This document shows, piece by piece, positions 1 to 11,661 of a stretch of DNA of 64,000 nucleotides (its first letter is position 1; each line of letters begins with the position of its first letter). The position numbers and the translations under genes are program-made. The stretch comes from Manganibacter manganicus (lineage in GTDB: Bacteria; Pseudomonadota; Alphaproteobacteria; Rhizobiales; Rhizobiaceae), in NCBI RefSeq assembly GCF_002075885.1, contig NZ_MDET01000015.1, forward strand, positions 26,882 to 90,881. The letters run 5' to 3'. The notes under the pieces were generated by a model. That model worked only from the letters and a program-made list of their open reading frames with translations. It was not told the origin of the DNA and searched no databases.

Positions 1-593
1 TCGGTGCCGATCTCGAACAGGCCGGCAAGATCGCCCTCATGCACGCAGATCAGCGATGCCAGCGGTTCTGCATCCCGTTCCAGCACAAACATCCCGGCTT
101 CCGGCTGAATGGCCCCGATGATCTCGGAAAGGCCGGCCCGGAGCGAAGCGTCCGCGCCATGCACCTTGAGCGAGGCGGAGACAAAACGGCCGATATCGCG
201 CAGCGGAATCTGGTCAAGCGCATCGTCCACCGGCGCATTCGCCAGCGCCAGGCGCATGACCAGCGATTCGGCCATCCGGCTCCAGCCTTCACGGTCGAAA
301 TAATCTGACAGTTCGGGGCCGGCGAGCGGCGACATGCGGAAGGTGAGCGGCCGGCCATAGGCCTCAAAGCGCCGGGATGCGCGCGCTACCCGCTCGGCGA
401 TGCGGTGAACGTCGCCGGGATCGAGCGGATTGACCGAGTTCAGCCGCTTGGCCGGATGGCCGGCCGTCAGCCTGATCACCCAGGTTCCATCATAATGGAC
501 CGCAGCCGCCGGCCATGAGCGAAAGCCTGCCGCCTCGTAGCGGCGCACGATCGCCAGTTGCTCGCTCGGGTGCAGAAAGGACACGCGCGTCAA
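1..593 (-). CDS. GNAT-family N-acetyltransferase, 3' end cut by window edge
   Basis: An open frame runs from the argJ stop to the window edge, so the C-terminus is missing. The translation contains [20 protein letters not shown] and [20 protein letters not shown], and resembles the GNAT acetyltransferases often found directly downstream of argJ in Rhizobiales. The start is uncertain: a TTG at 593 overlaps the argJ stop codon, and an in-frame GTG lies at 584. Overlap with argJ implies co-transcription. The substrate cannot be told from sequence. Confidence 0.7.
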   Translation of the reverse strand, partial: MTRVSFLHPSEQLAIVRRYEAAGFRSWPAAAVHYDGTWVIRLTAGHPAKRLNSVNPLDPGDVHRIAERVARASRRFEAYGRPLTFRMSPLAGPELSDYFDREGWSRMAESLVMRLALANAPVDDALDQIPLRDIGRFVSASLKVHGADASLRAGLSEIIGAIQPEAGMFVLERDAEPLASLICVHEGDLAGLFEIGT

Positions 594-1831
594 CTCCGAT
601 AATCGCCATTGATGGCGACATATTCCTTGGTCAGGTCGCAGGTCCAGACGGTCGCCTTGCCGCGTCCGATGCCCACCTCGGCGCGAATGGCGATCTCGTC
701 GCGTTTCATATAGGCGGAGGTCGCCTCCTCCGAATAGGCTGGGTCGCGCTCGCCCTGGTGGGCGAGCCGGTTGTTGCCGAACCAGATCGACAGAAGGTCG
801 CGGTCGGCAGGTTCGCCGGCCTTGCCGACAGCCATGACGACACGGCCCCAATTGGCGTCCTCGCCGGCCACGGCCGTCTTGACCAGCGGCGAATTGGCGA
901 TAGCCAGCGCGATGCGCTTGGCCGAACGCGACGATTTCGCGCCGGTGACGGTGACTTCGATCTGCTTGCGCGCGCCCTCGCCGTCGCGCACCACCTGAAG
1001 CGCCAATGTCTTGAGGATTTTTGCCAAGGCGCGGCGAAATGCGGCCAGTCGCGCATCCTTGGCATCGGTGATGGCCGGCGCGCCGCGCCGGGCGGCGGCG
1101 CCCGTGGCGAACAAAAGCAGCGTGTCGCTGGTCGAAGTGTCGCTGTCCACCGTCACGGCATTGAAGGTCTTGGCGGTGCCCCGCGCCAGCAGTTCCTGCA
1201 AGGCAGGTGCCGCGATCGGCGCATCCGTCGCCACGAAGGACAGCATGGTGGCCATGTCCGGCGCAATCATGCCGGCGCCCTTGGCGATGCCGTTGATCGT
1301 CACATCGGTACCGCCGATCTTGACCGTCGCGGTGGCGATCTTGGGATAGGTATCCGTGGTCATGATCGCCTGGGCTGCCTCGGTCCATTGATCCGGCCGG
1401 GCCTGCCTGACCATATCGCCGAGCAGATGGGTGAAGCTTGAGGCCTCGAGCGGTTCGCCGATGACGCCGGTGGACGCGAGAAACACGTCCCCAGGCGAGC
1501 AGTCCGCGGCCCTGGCCGCGGCGTCCGCCGTCAACTCCGTCGATTCGCGGCCCTTCCGGCCGGTAAAGGCATTGGCGTTGCCGGAATTCACCACCAGCAT
1601 GCGCGCCTTGCCGCCGCCGAGATTCCGGCGACAGAAATCGACGGGCGCCGACGGGCATCTGGAACGGGTGAAGACACCGGCAATTTGCGTCCCGGCATCG
1701 AAGCTCATCACCAGGAGGTCGGTGCGGCCCTTATATTTGATGCCGGCCTCGGCGGTGGCGATGCGCACCCCCTCGATGGCCGGCATTTTGGGATATTTTT
1801 TCGGCGCGAGTGGCGAAAGCGTGGCGGACAT
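590..1831 (-). CDS. argJ: Bifunctional glutamate N-acetyltransferase / N-acetylglutamate synthase ArgJ
   Basis: ArgJ transfers acetyl from N-acetylornithine to glutamate, recycling acetyl in arginine biosynthesis, and can also use acetyl-CoA. The 413-residue product has the family length. It carries the autocleavage motif [14 protein letters not shown], in which Thr at about residue 195 becomes the catalytic N-terminal nucleophile of the beta chain. I chose the start [10 protein letters not shown] at 1831; the frame stays open upstream, but that extension is atypical for the family. The downstream acetyltransferase overlaps the stop codon. Function is assigned from strong family resemblance. 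Confidence 0.96.
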   Translation of the reverse strand: MSATLSPLAPKKYPKMPAIEGVRIATAEAGIKYKGRTDLLVMSFDAGTQIAGVFTRSRCPSAPVDFCRRNLGGGKARMLVVNSGNANAFTGRKGRESTELTADAAARAADCSPGDVFLASTGVIGEPLEASSFTHLLGDMVRQARPDQWTEAAQAIMTTDTYPKIATATVKIGGTDVTINGIAKGAGMIAPDMATMLSFVATDAPIAAPALQELLARGTAKTFNAVTVDSDTSTSDTLLLFATGAAARRGAPAITDAKDARLAAFRRALAKILKTLALQVVRDGEGARKQIEVTVTGAKSSRSAKRIALAIANSPLVKTAVAGEDANWGRVVMAVGKAGEPADRDLLSIWFGNNRLAHQGERDPAYSEEATSAYMKRDEIAIRAEVGIGRGKATVWTCDLTKEYVAINGDYRS

Positions 1832-1969
1832 GGAGAACCCTCGAACGGCGTGGTCGCGCCGGTCGGTTTGCCTCATCGCGCACACGCGCGCAAGAGGCTT
1901 GGAACGAACCGTTGCCCACCTGCTATCGGCCCGCCACCCTATTGGCCGATGCAGCGAGCGGTCCGCGCC

Positions 1970-2278
1970 TCAACCGGCAAGCGGATTGATGAAGCGATTG
2001 AACCGCCTCTGAATGGCGGGAATGACGCCCCACACCATCATGGCGACCATCAGCGGCGCGATCAGCAGCGTCTCCTGCCAGATCGCCCACCCCTGCAACA
2101 CCGGCAAGAGCAGGTAGAGCAGCGCCGTGATCAGCGGATAGACGCCGGCAAGCACCAGGATCGCAAAACGCGGCCGCGAAAAGCGATGAGTCGTCGGGGC
2201 TGCCCGTGCAAGCGCACCGACAGCCGGCATCGATGCAGGATGAGGTCGGTCGAGAGCGGAATGTTTTGCGGATGTCAT
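1970..2278 (-). CDS. Small two-helix membrane protein divergent from a TetR regulator
   Basis: The product is about 102 residues: a polar N-terminus, then two hydrophobic segments (FAILVLAGVYPLITALLYLLL and TLLIAPLMVAMMVWGVIPAI) and a basic tail RRFNRFINPLAG. The ATG at 2278 is preceded by GGAGAAG at good spacing, so it is preferred over an ATG 12 bases upstream. It is transcribed away from the TetR gene at 2384 across a region with tandem operator-like repeats, so it is probably the target of that regulator. I cannot assign a biochemical function. Confidence 0.75.
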   Translation of the reverse strand: MTSAKHSALDRPHPASMPAVGALARAAPTTHRFSRPRFAILVLAGVYPLITALLYLLLPVLQGWAIWQETLLIAPLMVAMMVWGVIPAIQRRFNRFINPLAG

Positions 2279-2293
2279 GATCTTCTCCATATG

Positions 2294-2333
2294 AACGGTA
2301 CGTTTCGTTACATATAGAACGAGCCGTTTCGTT
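2294..2333. promoter_or_regulatory. Tandem operator-like repeats between divergent tetR and membrane protein genes
   Basis: Two 16-base copies, AACGGTACGTTTCGTT at 2294-2309 and AACGAGCCGTTTCGTT at 2318-2333, lie 24 bp apart on the same strand. Each begins with a palindrome AACG-N3-CGTT. Their place between the divergent genes is where a TetR-family autorepressor would bind. Binding by this regulator is inferred. Confidence 0.6.
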
Positions 2334-2383
2334 TTGTCAAGGGATGATCTATGATGAAATTCATCTACTGACTGGAGATGCTC

Positions 2384-2983
2384 ATGGACAAGGAGAACGA
2401 AACCCGCAGGTCGATTGGAGCACGCCGCAATCCAGCCAGCGCGGAGGCGATCCTGGAGGCCGCCGAGGCGGTGCTTGCGGAGGCCGGCCATGCCGGCTTC
2501 TCCATCGAAGCGGTGGCGCGCCGCGCACGAGCGGGAAAGCCCACCATCTATCGGTGGTGGCCGTCAAAGACCGCGCTTCTGCTCGACGTCTACCAGCGCC
2601 AGAAGCGCTTTGCCTATCCCGACACCGGCAATATCGAGGAAGACATCGCTGCATTCCTGCACGCGCTGCTGGCGAACTGGCGCAACACCGCATCCGGGCC
2701 GATCTTCCGGTCGATCATCGCCGAGGCGCAATCCGACGAGAACGCGGCGAAAGCGCTTGCTGCCTATGCGGCGGACAGGCGCACCCAAACGGGAACGATG
2801 ATCGAGCGGGCAAAGGCGCGCGGTGAGGTTGCCGCCGATGCCGACCCGGCGACGATCGCCGACCTCGTTTCATCTTTCGCCTGGTCGCATCTGCTGACTG
2901 GCCGTCTGGATGCCAACGAGACGAAGTTGAAAGCCGTGGCGCGCCTCATTGCACAGGGCATCGAGAAAAAAGGCGACACCTGA
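2384..2983 (+). CDS. TetR/AcrR-family transcriptional regulator
   Basis: The product is about 199 residues. The N-terminal TetR DNA-binding domain is clear: ILEAAEAVLAEAGHAGFSIEAV followed by the recognition helix region RARAGKPTIYRWWPSKTALL. The C-terminal part is a helical ligand-binding/dimerisation domain of the TetR_C_11-like kind. I prefer ATG 2384 because GGAG lies at good spacing; ATG 2378 is the alternative. It probably represses itself and the divergent membrane gene. The ligand is unknown. The 3' end overlaps a terminator serving the convergent ppiC-like gene. Confidence 0.9.
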   Translation: MDKENETRRSIGARRNPASAEAILEAAEAVLAEAGHAGFSIEAVARRARAGKPTIYRWWPSKTALLLDVYQRQKRFAYPDTGNIEEDIAAFLHALLANWRNTASGPIFRSIIAEAQSDENAAKALAAYAADRRTQTGTMIERAKARGEVAADADPATIADLVSSFAWSHLLTGRLDANETKLKAVARLIAQGIEKKGDT

Positions 2984-2997
2984 GCCGGTGTCACCTT
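2966..2997 (-). terminator. Rho-independent terminator of the PpiC-like foldase gene
   Basis: Read on the minus strand, an 11-bp stem with one mismatch (AAGGTGACACC and GGTGTCGCCTT around a 6-base loop) is followed by a run of T. It sits 32 bases after the foldase stop and overlaps the last codons of the convergent tetR gene. Confidence 0.7.
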
Positions 2998-3028
2998 CGA
3001 AAAATCCTATTCGGCCTTAAGGCAAGCC

Positions 3029-3940
3029 TTACTTGCCGCCCTCGGCCGCCTCGACGGCCTTGCGCAGATTCTCATCGGGAATCTCGACCTTGGCGGCGGC
3101 GCGCGCGTCCTTGACCATCGCGAAATACTTGTCCCGGATCACCAGCGACTTCACCTGGTCCTTGACCTTATCGAAAGCCGGCGGCTGTTTCTGGCGCTTG
3201 TCCTCGACCTTGATGATATGCCAGCCGAACTGGGTCTTGACCGGCTCCTTGGTGTAGCTGCCGACAGCCAGCGCCTCAGCCGCCTTTTCGAATTCCGGCA
3301 CCATCTGGCCGGGGCCGAAATAACCGAGGTCGCCGCCATTGGCCTTGCCGCTCGGATCATTGGTGTGTTCGTTGGCGAGCTTCTGGAAATCGGCGCCGGT
3401 ATCGAGCTGCTTGATGATCGCCTCGGCCTCTTCCTTGGTCTTCACGAGAATGTGACGGGCATGCACTTCGTTGACCGGCGGCTGGGCGGCGATCTCCTTT
3501 TCGTAGCGAGCCTTGATTTCATCATCCGTGATCTTGCCGAGAACGTCCTTCTCGACCACTTCGCCATGCAGCGCGCGCTCCTGCAGGAAGGCGGCGCGGC
3601 GCTGGAAGTCGGGATCCTTGTCGAGCCCTTCGGCCTTGGCCTTGGCGGCGAGCACCTTGATCTCGATCGCTGCCGAAAGCGCGGCGGCGCGGCGCTGCTC
3701 CGGCGGAAGCTGTGCAAATTGCTGCGACAACTCGCCTTCGGCAAGCGTCAGGTCGCTTTCGGTAAGCTCCTGGCCATTGACGGTGGCGACGACAGCATTC
3801 GGATCAACCGGCTTTTCAGTCGCCGTGGCCGGGGCGGTAGCGGCCGCATCCTCGGCAAAAGCGGGAGACAGAACAAGGGCCGACAGCCCGACAGCCAGGC
3901 CAATGCCGGCAAGCGGGGCACGGCGGGATGAAAACAGCAT
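3029..3940 (-). CDS. Periplasmic peptidylprolyl isomerase, parvulin/PpiC type
   Basis: The product is about 303 residues. The N-terminus is a signal peptide (basic start, hydrophobic core GIGLAVGLSALVLSPAFA, cleavage after AFA). A SurA/PrsA-like helical region follows, then a parvulin domain from VHARHILVKTKEEAEAI through GGDLGYFGPGQMVPEFEKAA to TQFGWHIIKVED. The charged tail ends in EAAEGGK. It likely assists folding of exported proteins by prolyl isomerisation. The ATG at 3940 has a GGAG ribosome site; an in-frame TTG at 3946 does not. It is divergent from secA, an arrangement that fits a shared role in protein export. Confidence 0.92.
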   Translation of the reverse strand: MLFSSRRAPLAGIGLAVGLSALVLSPAFAEDAAATAPATATEKPVDPNAVVATVNGQELTESDLTLAEGELSQQFAQLPPEQRRAAALSAAIEIKVLAAKAKAEGLDKDPDFQRRAAFLQERALHGEVVEKDVLGKITDDEIKARYEKEIAAQPPVNEVHARHILVKTKEEAEAIIKQLDTGADFQKLANEHTNDPSGKANGGDLGYFGPGQMVPEFEKAAEALAVGSYTKEPVKTQFGWHIIKVEDKRQKQPPAFDKVKDQVKSLVIRDKYFAMVKDARAAAKVEIPDENLRKAVEAAEGGK

Positions 3941-4193
3941 GAACAAGTCTCCGGTGAGAATGGGAAGAAAGAAGCGTTAGGCTTTCAAATCAGCCAGAAT
4001 ATGGCGGAATTGCGCATGTCCGGCGGACCGCACGCGGCGTTGACATCAGTTCAGGCCCCTCTTATCTGTCCAACGACTTTGCGTCCAGAACCGTTTTTTG
4101 GGCGCTTTTCGGTGTTTCGTTGACGCAGCAGGGGAACGGCATAAGCCGCTACGTCGCCGCGCAACGCCTTGGATTGCAACGAAAGGGCCATGA

Positions 4194-6923
<2,730 letters not shown>

Positions 6924-7187
6924 GTGCCTGACCCAACAGTCGTTGCGAACGATCTACCGGCCAATGGATGGCCGGCCAGCTTCGTGTTCGACAAAGCAGG
7001 TGCATTGCGTCGTTCCTACAGACGCCGATAAGCGGGATCGCCATCAACATGCATGGGAGAAGCCGCACCCGCCACCTATACCAGAGGTCCTGGATGTTGA
7101 CACATTCAAGGCCGCCTCAATCGCCGGCGCGGCCCATCCGGGCCACTCGGCTTTTGCGCCAACGGGCGCGGCGCGCGGTCGCGCGCT
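6924..7187. other. Intergenic region after secA with no supported gene
   Basis: The stretch between secA and the ECF sigma factor gene has open frames on both strands, but none has coding-like composition plus a ribosome site, and no U-tailed terminator was seen after secA. The only strong structures are the palindrome and promoter-like motif listed separately just downstream. Confidence 0.5.
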
Positions 7188-7214
7188 CCAACGGTCATTC
7201 AAAATGACCGTTGG
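7188..7214. promoter_or_regulatory. Perfect 12-bp inverted repeat upstream of the ECF sigma gene
   Basis: CCAACGGTCATT and its exact complement AATGACCGTTGG are separated by three bases (CAA). No T-run follows on either strand, so an operator is as likely as a terminator. It lies about 105 bp upstream of the sigma-factor start. Confidence 0.5.
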
Positions 7215-7283
7215 TATTATCCACGGTCACGACAGACTTTTCTATCTCGAAAGACCGGGCATGATGCTTTTACGGCCGTGCTT

Positions 7284-7308
7284 GTAACAACCGGCATCGA
7301 GGCGCGAA
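7284..7308 (+). promoter_or_regulatory. Possible ECF sigma autoregulatory promoter (GTAAC-N16-CGAA)
   Basis: GTAAC at 7284-7288 and CGAA at 7305-7308 are 16 bases apart, resembling the promoter type described for SigF/EcfF-like sigma factors paired with NrsF anti-sigmas. The -10-like box is very close to the start codon at 7320, leaving a very short leader, so the call is tentative. Confidence 0.35.
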
Positions 7309-7319
7309 GTAGGGAGGGA

Positions 7320-7868
7320 ATGAGTTCTGTGACCGGCAAGGACGAGGACGACCTTTCCCGTCTGTTGCGCGCGGCGGTCGCAGGCGATGAGCGTGCTTAT
7401 GCCGACTTCCTGCATCGAATCGCCGCACGGGTGCGAGGTTTTGCGCGGCGCAAGATCGTCAAGGGCGGCATCGATGCCGAGGACGTGGTGCAGGAAACCT
7501 TGCTGGCCATTCATCTGAAGCGTCATACCTGGCGAACCGACGCGCCGGTGCTGCCATGGGTTTACGCCATCGCCCGCTTCAAGCTGATCGACGCTTTCCG
7601 CCGACGGGGCCAACGCATCGAACTGGAAATCGGCGATTTCGTTGAAACACTTGCCGCTCCCCAACCAGCCGAGGCGGCAAGCGAACGCGACGTGACAAGG
7701 GCGCTCGACGGCCTGTCTCCCGGCCAGCGCTCCGTGGTTTCGGCAATCTCGGTGGAAGGACGGTCGATCGGTGAGACGGCGCGGCATCTGGGCATGAGCG
7801 AGACGGCGGTCAGGGTCGCGCTGCATCGCGGACTCAGCGCCATCGCCAAACGATTTGGACGGAACTGA
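7320..7868 (+). CDS. ECF-type RNA polymerase sigma factor (SigF/EcfF-like)
   Basis: The product is about 182 residues. Region 2 is recognisable in DAEDVVQETLLAIHLKRHTWRTDAP and VLPWVYAIARFKLIDAFRRR. Region 4 is LSPGQRSVVSAISVEGRSIGETARHLGMSETAVRVALHRGL. The start at 7320 has the purine-rich GGGAGGG just upstream; an earlier in-frame ATG at 7278 lacks a site. The stop is one base before the NrsF-type anti-sigma gene, which identifies the pair. In related bacteria such pairs respond to heavy metals or oxidants; the signal here is unknown. Confidence 0.92.
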   Translation: MSSVTGKDEDDLSRLLRAAVAGDERAYADFLHRIAARVRGFARRKIVKGGIDAEDVVQETLLAIHLKRHTWRTDAPVLPWVYAIARFKLIDAFRRRGQRIELEIGDFVETLAAPQPAEAASERDVTRALDGLSPGQRSVVSAISVEGRSIGETARHLGMSETAVRVALHRGLSAIAKRFGRN

Positions 7869-7869
7869 C

Positions 7870-8508
7870 GTGAAGACGCGAGATCTCATAAAGGCGCTCG
7901 AAGCCGACACAGCCAGACCGAGACTGGCCAGCGGCATTATCTGGCCGCTGGCAGGCGGTGCAGCGGTGCTGGTCGCGGCGGTGGTGTTCTTCGCGACCAT
8001 CGGCCCTCGTTCCGATATCGGCGATGCGATGGAAACGGTGCGCGTCCAGTTCAAGTTCGTCTATACGCTGGCGCTGGCAGCGAGCGCGCTGCCGATTGTC
8101 CTGGCCAGCGCACGGCCTGGGTCATCGCCCTGGCATCTGGCGCCGTGGCTGCTGGCCGCGCCGCTTTTGCTTGCCGGCGCGGTGGCGACCGAATTGATTG
8201 CCGTTCCGTCGCAGGAGTGGGCCGTCCGCCTGATCGGCAAGAACTGGTTCTATTGCATGATGCTCATACCGCTGATCGGCATCGGGCCGCTGGCGATCAT
8301 TCTCGCGACCCTGCGGCATGGCGCGCCGACACGCCCGATATTCTCGGGCGCCGTCGCCGGGTTGCTCGCCAGCGGGCTCGCGGCAACCTTCTATGCCGCC
8401 CATTGCACGGACGACTCGCCGCTTTTCGTGGCCGTCTGGTACACGATCGGCTTCGCCGTTCTGACGGGGCTGGGTGCGCTGGGAGGGCGCTTGTTTCTAC
8501 GCTGGTGA
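7870..8508 (+). CDS. NrsF-family (DUF1109) membrane anti-sigma factor
   Basis: The product is about 212 residues and mostly hydrophobic, with six predicted membrane helices (first IIWPLAGGAAVLVAAVVFFAT, last WYTIGFAVLTGLGALGGRLF). The N-terminus VKTRDLIKALEAD is typical of DUF1109/NrsF proteins, supporting the GTG start one base after the sigma-factor stop. It would hold the sigma factor at the inner membrane until stress relieves it. An in-frame ATG at 7855 lies inside the sigma gene and is less likely. Confidence 0.9.
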   Translation: MKTRDLIKALEADTARPRLASGIIWPLAGGAAVLVAAVVFFATIGPRSDIGDAMETVRVQFKFVYTLALAASALPIVLASARPGSSPWHLAPWLLAAPLLLAGAVATELIAVPSQEWAVRLIGKNWFYCMMLIPLIGIGPLAIILATLRHGAPTRPIFSGAVAGLLASGLAATFYAAHCTDDSPLFVAVWYTIGFAVLTGLGALGGRLFLRW

Positions 8509-8611
8509 GACGGGAAACTTGGGCTTTACTGAACCGGCAGAACTGCTCTATCTCGTTGTTTTAGCCGCACTTCCGGACGCAAAACCGCTTCACACTTTTG
8601 CTGGAAATGCT

Positions 8612-9490
8612 TCAACGCGTCGGGACCGGATGTTCGCCGCGATAATCGTAGAAACCGCGCCCGGTCTTGCGGCCGAGCCATCCGGCTTCGACATATTTCA
8701 CCAATAGCGGGCATGGCCGATATTTCGAATCCGACAGGCCCTCATGCAGCACCTGCATGATCGAAAGGCAGGTATCGAGGCCGATGAAATCGGCGAGTTG
8801 CAGCGGCCCCATCGGATGATTGGCGCCGAGCTTCATGGCGGTATCGATGGCGTCCACCGTGCCGACGCCCTCATAGAGCGTGTAGATCGCCTCGTTGATC
8901 ATCGGCAAAAGAATGCGGTTGACGATGAAGGCCGGGAAATCCTCCGAAACCGTGATCGCCTTGTCGAGCCGGGTGACGTAGGCCTTTGCCGATTCAAACG
9001 TCGCATCCTCGGTGGCAATACCGCGCACCAGTTCGACCAGTTTCATCACCGGCACCGGATTCATGAAATGAATGCCGATGAAACGCTCCGGCCGGTCGGT
9101 CTGCGACGCAAGACGCGTGATCGAGATCGACGAGGTGTTGGTGGCGAGGATCGCCTCCGGATTGAGAAGCGGGCAAAGCTGCGCAAAGATCTTGCGCTTG
9201 ACGGTTTCGTCCTCGGTCGCGGCTTCGACCACGAGATCGGCAGCAGCCAGATCGGCCATCGTGGCGGCAGCCGAGATATGAGCCATGGCGTCCTTGCGCG
9301 TGCTCTCTTCCAACTTACCCGAGCCGACCTGGCGGGCCATATTGCCGCTGATGGTGGCGATGCCCTTTTCGACACTGGCCGCGGAGACATCGTAAAGCAG
9401 CACGTTGAAACCCGCCAAGGCCGAGACATGAGCAATGCCGCTGCCCATCTGGCCCGCACCGACAATACCGATTGTCTCGATCTTGCTCAT
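8612..9490 (-). CDS. 3-hydroxybutyryl-CoA dehydrogenase
   Basis: The enzyme oxidises 3-hydroxyacyl-CoA (usually 3-hydroxybutyryl-CoA) with NAD(P). The 292-residue length is standard. The N-terminal Rossmann motif is [21 protein letters not shown]; the catalytic region includes [19 protein letters not shown] and [14 protein letters not shown] [15 protein letters not shown]. The C-terminal domain ends [11 protein letters not shown]. It lies downstream of etfB-etfA on the same strand, which fits passing acyl-CoA-derived electrons to the respiratory chain. A 110-bp gap to etfA leaves co-transcription possible but unproven. Confidence 0.95.
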   Translation of the reverse strand: MSKIETIGIVGAGQMGSGIAHVSALAGFNVLLYDVSAASVEKGIATISGNMARQVGSGKLEESTRKDAMAHISAAATMADLAAADLVVEAATEDETVKRKIFAQLCPLLNPEAILATNTSSISITRLASQTDRPERFIGIHFMNPVPVMKLVELVRGIATEDATFESAKAYVTRLDKAITVSEDFPAFIVNRILLPMINEAIYTLYEGVGTVDAIDTAMKLGANHPMGPLQLADFIGLDTCLSIMQVLHEGLSDSKYRPCPLLVKYVEAGWLGRKTGRGFYDYRGEHPVPTR

Positions 9491-9600
9491 GACGCAATCC
9501 CGTTCAACGCCTGAAGTACCGTTGTGCAGCGCACACTAAGAGGGCGAGGCGTTTTCGTCCACCCCGCCCTCATAATTCTAATGCCAATCTTCCAAAGGCG

Positions 9601-10530
9601 TCAAAGCGCCTTTTGCAATTCCGGCAAGACGACGAACAGATCGCCGACGATGCCATAATCGGCGACCTGGAAGATCGGTGCTTCCTCGTCCTTGTTGATG
9701 GCGACGATCACCTTGGAATCCTTCATGCCGGCAAGATGCTGGATAGCGCCCGAGATGCCGCAGGCGATGTAGAGATCGGGGGCAACCACCTTGCCGGTCT
9801 GGCCGACCTGCCAGTCGTTCGGCGCATAGCCGGCGTCGACCGCCGCGCGGCTGGCGCCAACGGCGGCACCCAGCTTGTCGGCAACCGGCAGGATAACTTC
9901 CTGGAACTTTTCGGCGGAACCCAGCGCCCGGCCGCCGGAAATGATGATCTTGGCCGAGGTGAGTTCGGGCCGATCGCTCTCGGAAAGCTTGTTCTCGATG
10001 AATGTGGACAGGCCGGGATTGGCCGCGGGCTGCACGGTTTCCACGGCAGCAGAACCGCCCTCTTCCGCCGACTGGAAGGCAGCCGTACGCACGGTGACGA
10101 CCTTCTTGGCGTCGGTCGCCTGCACCGTCTGGATGGCGTTGCCGGCATAGATCGGCCGCTTGAAGGTGTCGGGCGAAACGACCTCGATGATCTCGGAAAC
10201 CTGCGCCGTATCCAGAAGCGCGGCCACGCGCGGCATGACGTTCTTGCCCGTCGAAGTGGCCGCGGCGATCAGCACATCGTAGTTCGGCGCCAGGGACACG
10301 ATCAGCGCGGACGTCGGCTCGGCCAGACGCTCGGCCAGTTCGTCGGCCTCGGCCAACAACACCTTGCGCACGCCCTTGAGCTTGGCGGCTTCGTCAGCGG
10401 CGGGTTTGGCGCCCTTGCCGGCGACCAGAACGTCGATGTCCGAACCGATCTTGAGCGCGGCCGAAAGTGTCTTGGCGGTCTGGTCGGAAAGCGAAGCATT
10501 GTCGTGTTCGGCGATCAGAAGAATTGCCAT
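9601..10530 (-). CDS. etfA: Electron transfer flavoprotein subunit alpha
   Basis: EtfA with EtfB shuttles electrons from acyl-CoA and other dehydrogenases to ETF-ubiquinone oxidoreductase. The 309-residue length is typical. The C-terminal FAD-binding signature is present: [35 protein letters not shown] and [25 protein letters not shown]. It is separated from etfB by 197 bp occupied mostly by a palindromic repeat. Confidence 0.97.
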   Translation of the reverse strand: MAILLIAEHDNASLSDQTAKTLSAALKIGSDIDVLVAGKGAKPAADEAAKLKGVRKVLLAEADELAERLAEPTSALIVSLAPNYDVLIAAATSTGKNVMPRVAALLDTAQVSEIIEVVSPDTFKRPIYAGNAIQTVQATDAKKVVTVRTAAFQSAEEGGSAAVETVQPAANPGLSTFIENKLSESDRPELTSAKIIISGGRALGSAEKFQEVILPVADKLGAAVGASRAAVDAGYAPNDWQVGQTGKVVAPDLYIACGISGAIQHLAGMKDSKVIVAINKDEEAPIFQVADYGIVGDLFVVLPELQKAL

Positions 10531-10572
10531 TTTCTTGTTCCTTGTCCCTTTGCGTCGCGGCGCTTGCCCCTT

Positions 10573-10722
10573 GTGCGTCCTTCGAGGCTCGCCCTTCCGG
10601 CTCGCACCTCAGGATGAGGGCGGTTGATTGCATGCCTGAAATGTGGGTTTCGGCTGCCCCGATGAAGAGCCGCGCCAGTCCTCACCCTGAGGTGCGAGCG
10701 CGGCGAGCCTCGAAGGGCGCAC
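10573..10722. repeat. Rhizobial-type intergenic palindromic repeat between etfB and etfA
   Basis: The left arm (10573-10619) and right arm (10680-10722) are imperfect inverted copies sharing CTTCGAGGCTCGC and GCTCGCACCTCAGG-type blocks, about 60 bp apart. Such sequences are scattered in rhizobial genomes as small palindromic elements. Only this copy was noticed here. It may form a large hairpin in the etfB-etfA transcript. Confidence 0.75.
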
Positions 10723-10727
10723 CTGAA

Positions 10728-11477
10728 TTACAGAACCCCCGCTTCGTTCTTGAGCTTGTCCACTAGTTCGGCCACCGATCCGACCTTGACGCCCGCCTTG
10801 CGGCCGCCCGGCTCCTCGGTCTTGAGCACCTTGAGGCGCGGCGAAACGTCGGCGCCGAAATCGGCCGGGCTCTTTTCGTCCAGCGGCTTTTTCTTGGCCT
10901 TCATGATGTTGGGCAGCGAGGCATAGCGCGGCTGGTTGAGCCTGAGGTCGGCGGTCATGATCGCCGGCATTTTGAGCTCGAGCGTCTGCAAGCCGCCATC
11001 GACCTCGCGCGTCACCTTGGCGACGTCGCCGGCCAGTTCGATCTTCGAAGCAAAGGTGCCCTGCGACCAGCCGAGCAGCGCCGCCAGCATCTGGCCGGTC
11101 TGGTTCGAATCATCGTCGATCGCCTGCTTGCCGAGAATGACAAGGCCCGGCTTTTCCGCCTCGACCACGCCCTTCAGCACCTTGGCGACGCCGAGCGGTT
11201 CAGCCGCTTCGTCGGTCTTGACCAGAATGGCGCGGTCGGCGCCCATCGCGAGCGCGGTGCGCAGCGTCTCGGCGGCCTGTGCCGGGCCGATCGAAACCAC
11301 GACGATCTCCTCGACCTTGCCGGCTTCCTTGAGCCGGATCGCCTCTTCCACCGCGATCTCGTCGAACGGGTTCATCGCCATCTTCACATTGGCAAGCTCG
11401 ACGCCCGAGCCGTCGGCCTTCACCCGCACCTTGACGTTGGCGTCAACAACCCGCTTCACGGGCACGAGGATCTTCAT
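10728..11477 (-). CDS. etfB: Electron transfer flavoprotein subunit beta
   Basis: EtfB binds AMP and partners EtfA. From ATG 11477 ([19 protein letters not shown]) the product is the standard 249 residues, with the family signature [19 protein letters not shown] and the region [20 protein letters not shown]. An in-frame GTG 12 bases upstream is less likely because GAGAGGTGAG sits at good spacing before the ATG. Confidence 0.97.
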   Translation of the reverse strand: MKILVPVKRVVDANVKVRVKADGSGVELANVKMAMNPFDEIAVEEAIRLKEAGKVEEIVVVSIGPAQAAETLRTALAMGADRAILVKTDEAAEPLGVAKVLKGVVEAEKPGLVILGKQAIDDDSNQTGQMLAALLGWSQGTFASKIELAGDVAKVTREVDGGLQTLELKMPAIMTADLRLNQPRYASLPNIMKAKKKPLDEKSPADFGADVSPRLKVLKTEEPGGRKAGVKVGSVAELVDKLKNEAGVL

Positions 11478-11661
11478 TGCGCTTCTCACCTCTCAAGACG
11501 TTTCGGGTGCGCTATAGCAGCGCCAAACCTTGCACATTTGTCGAATGCCGACATTTTACGCGGAAATTCCAGCATTCGACCGTCTTGACGGCGAAAGCGT
11601 TCTCCGCAGGCGGGCGGAACCTAGAGACGGGCAAGGTGCCCGTCAATATCCAGCGGCAAGC

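Noticed and set aside
4120..4146. Possible sigma-70 promoter TTGACG / ATAAGC upstream of secA
   Set aside because: The spacer is only 15 bases and the -10 box is poor; not convincing.
7242..8054. 270-residue minus-strand frame
   Set aside because: Antisense to the ECF sigma factor gene, which has clear region 2 and region 4 motifs.
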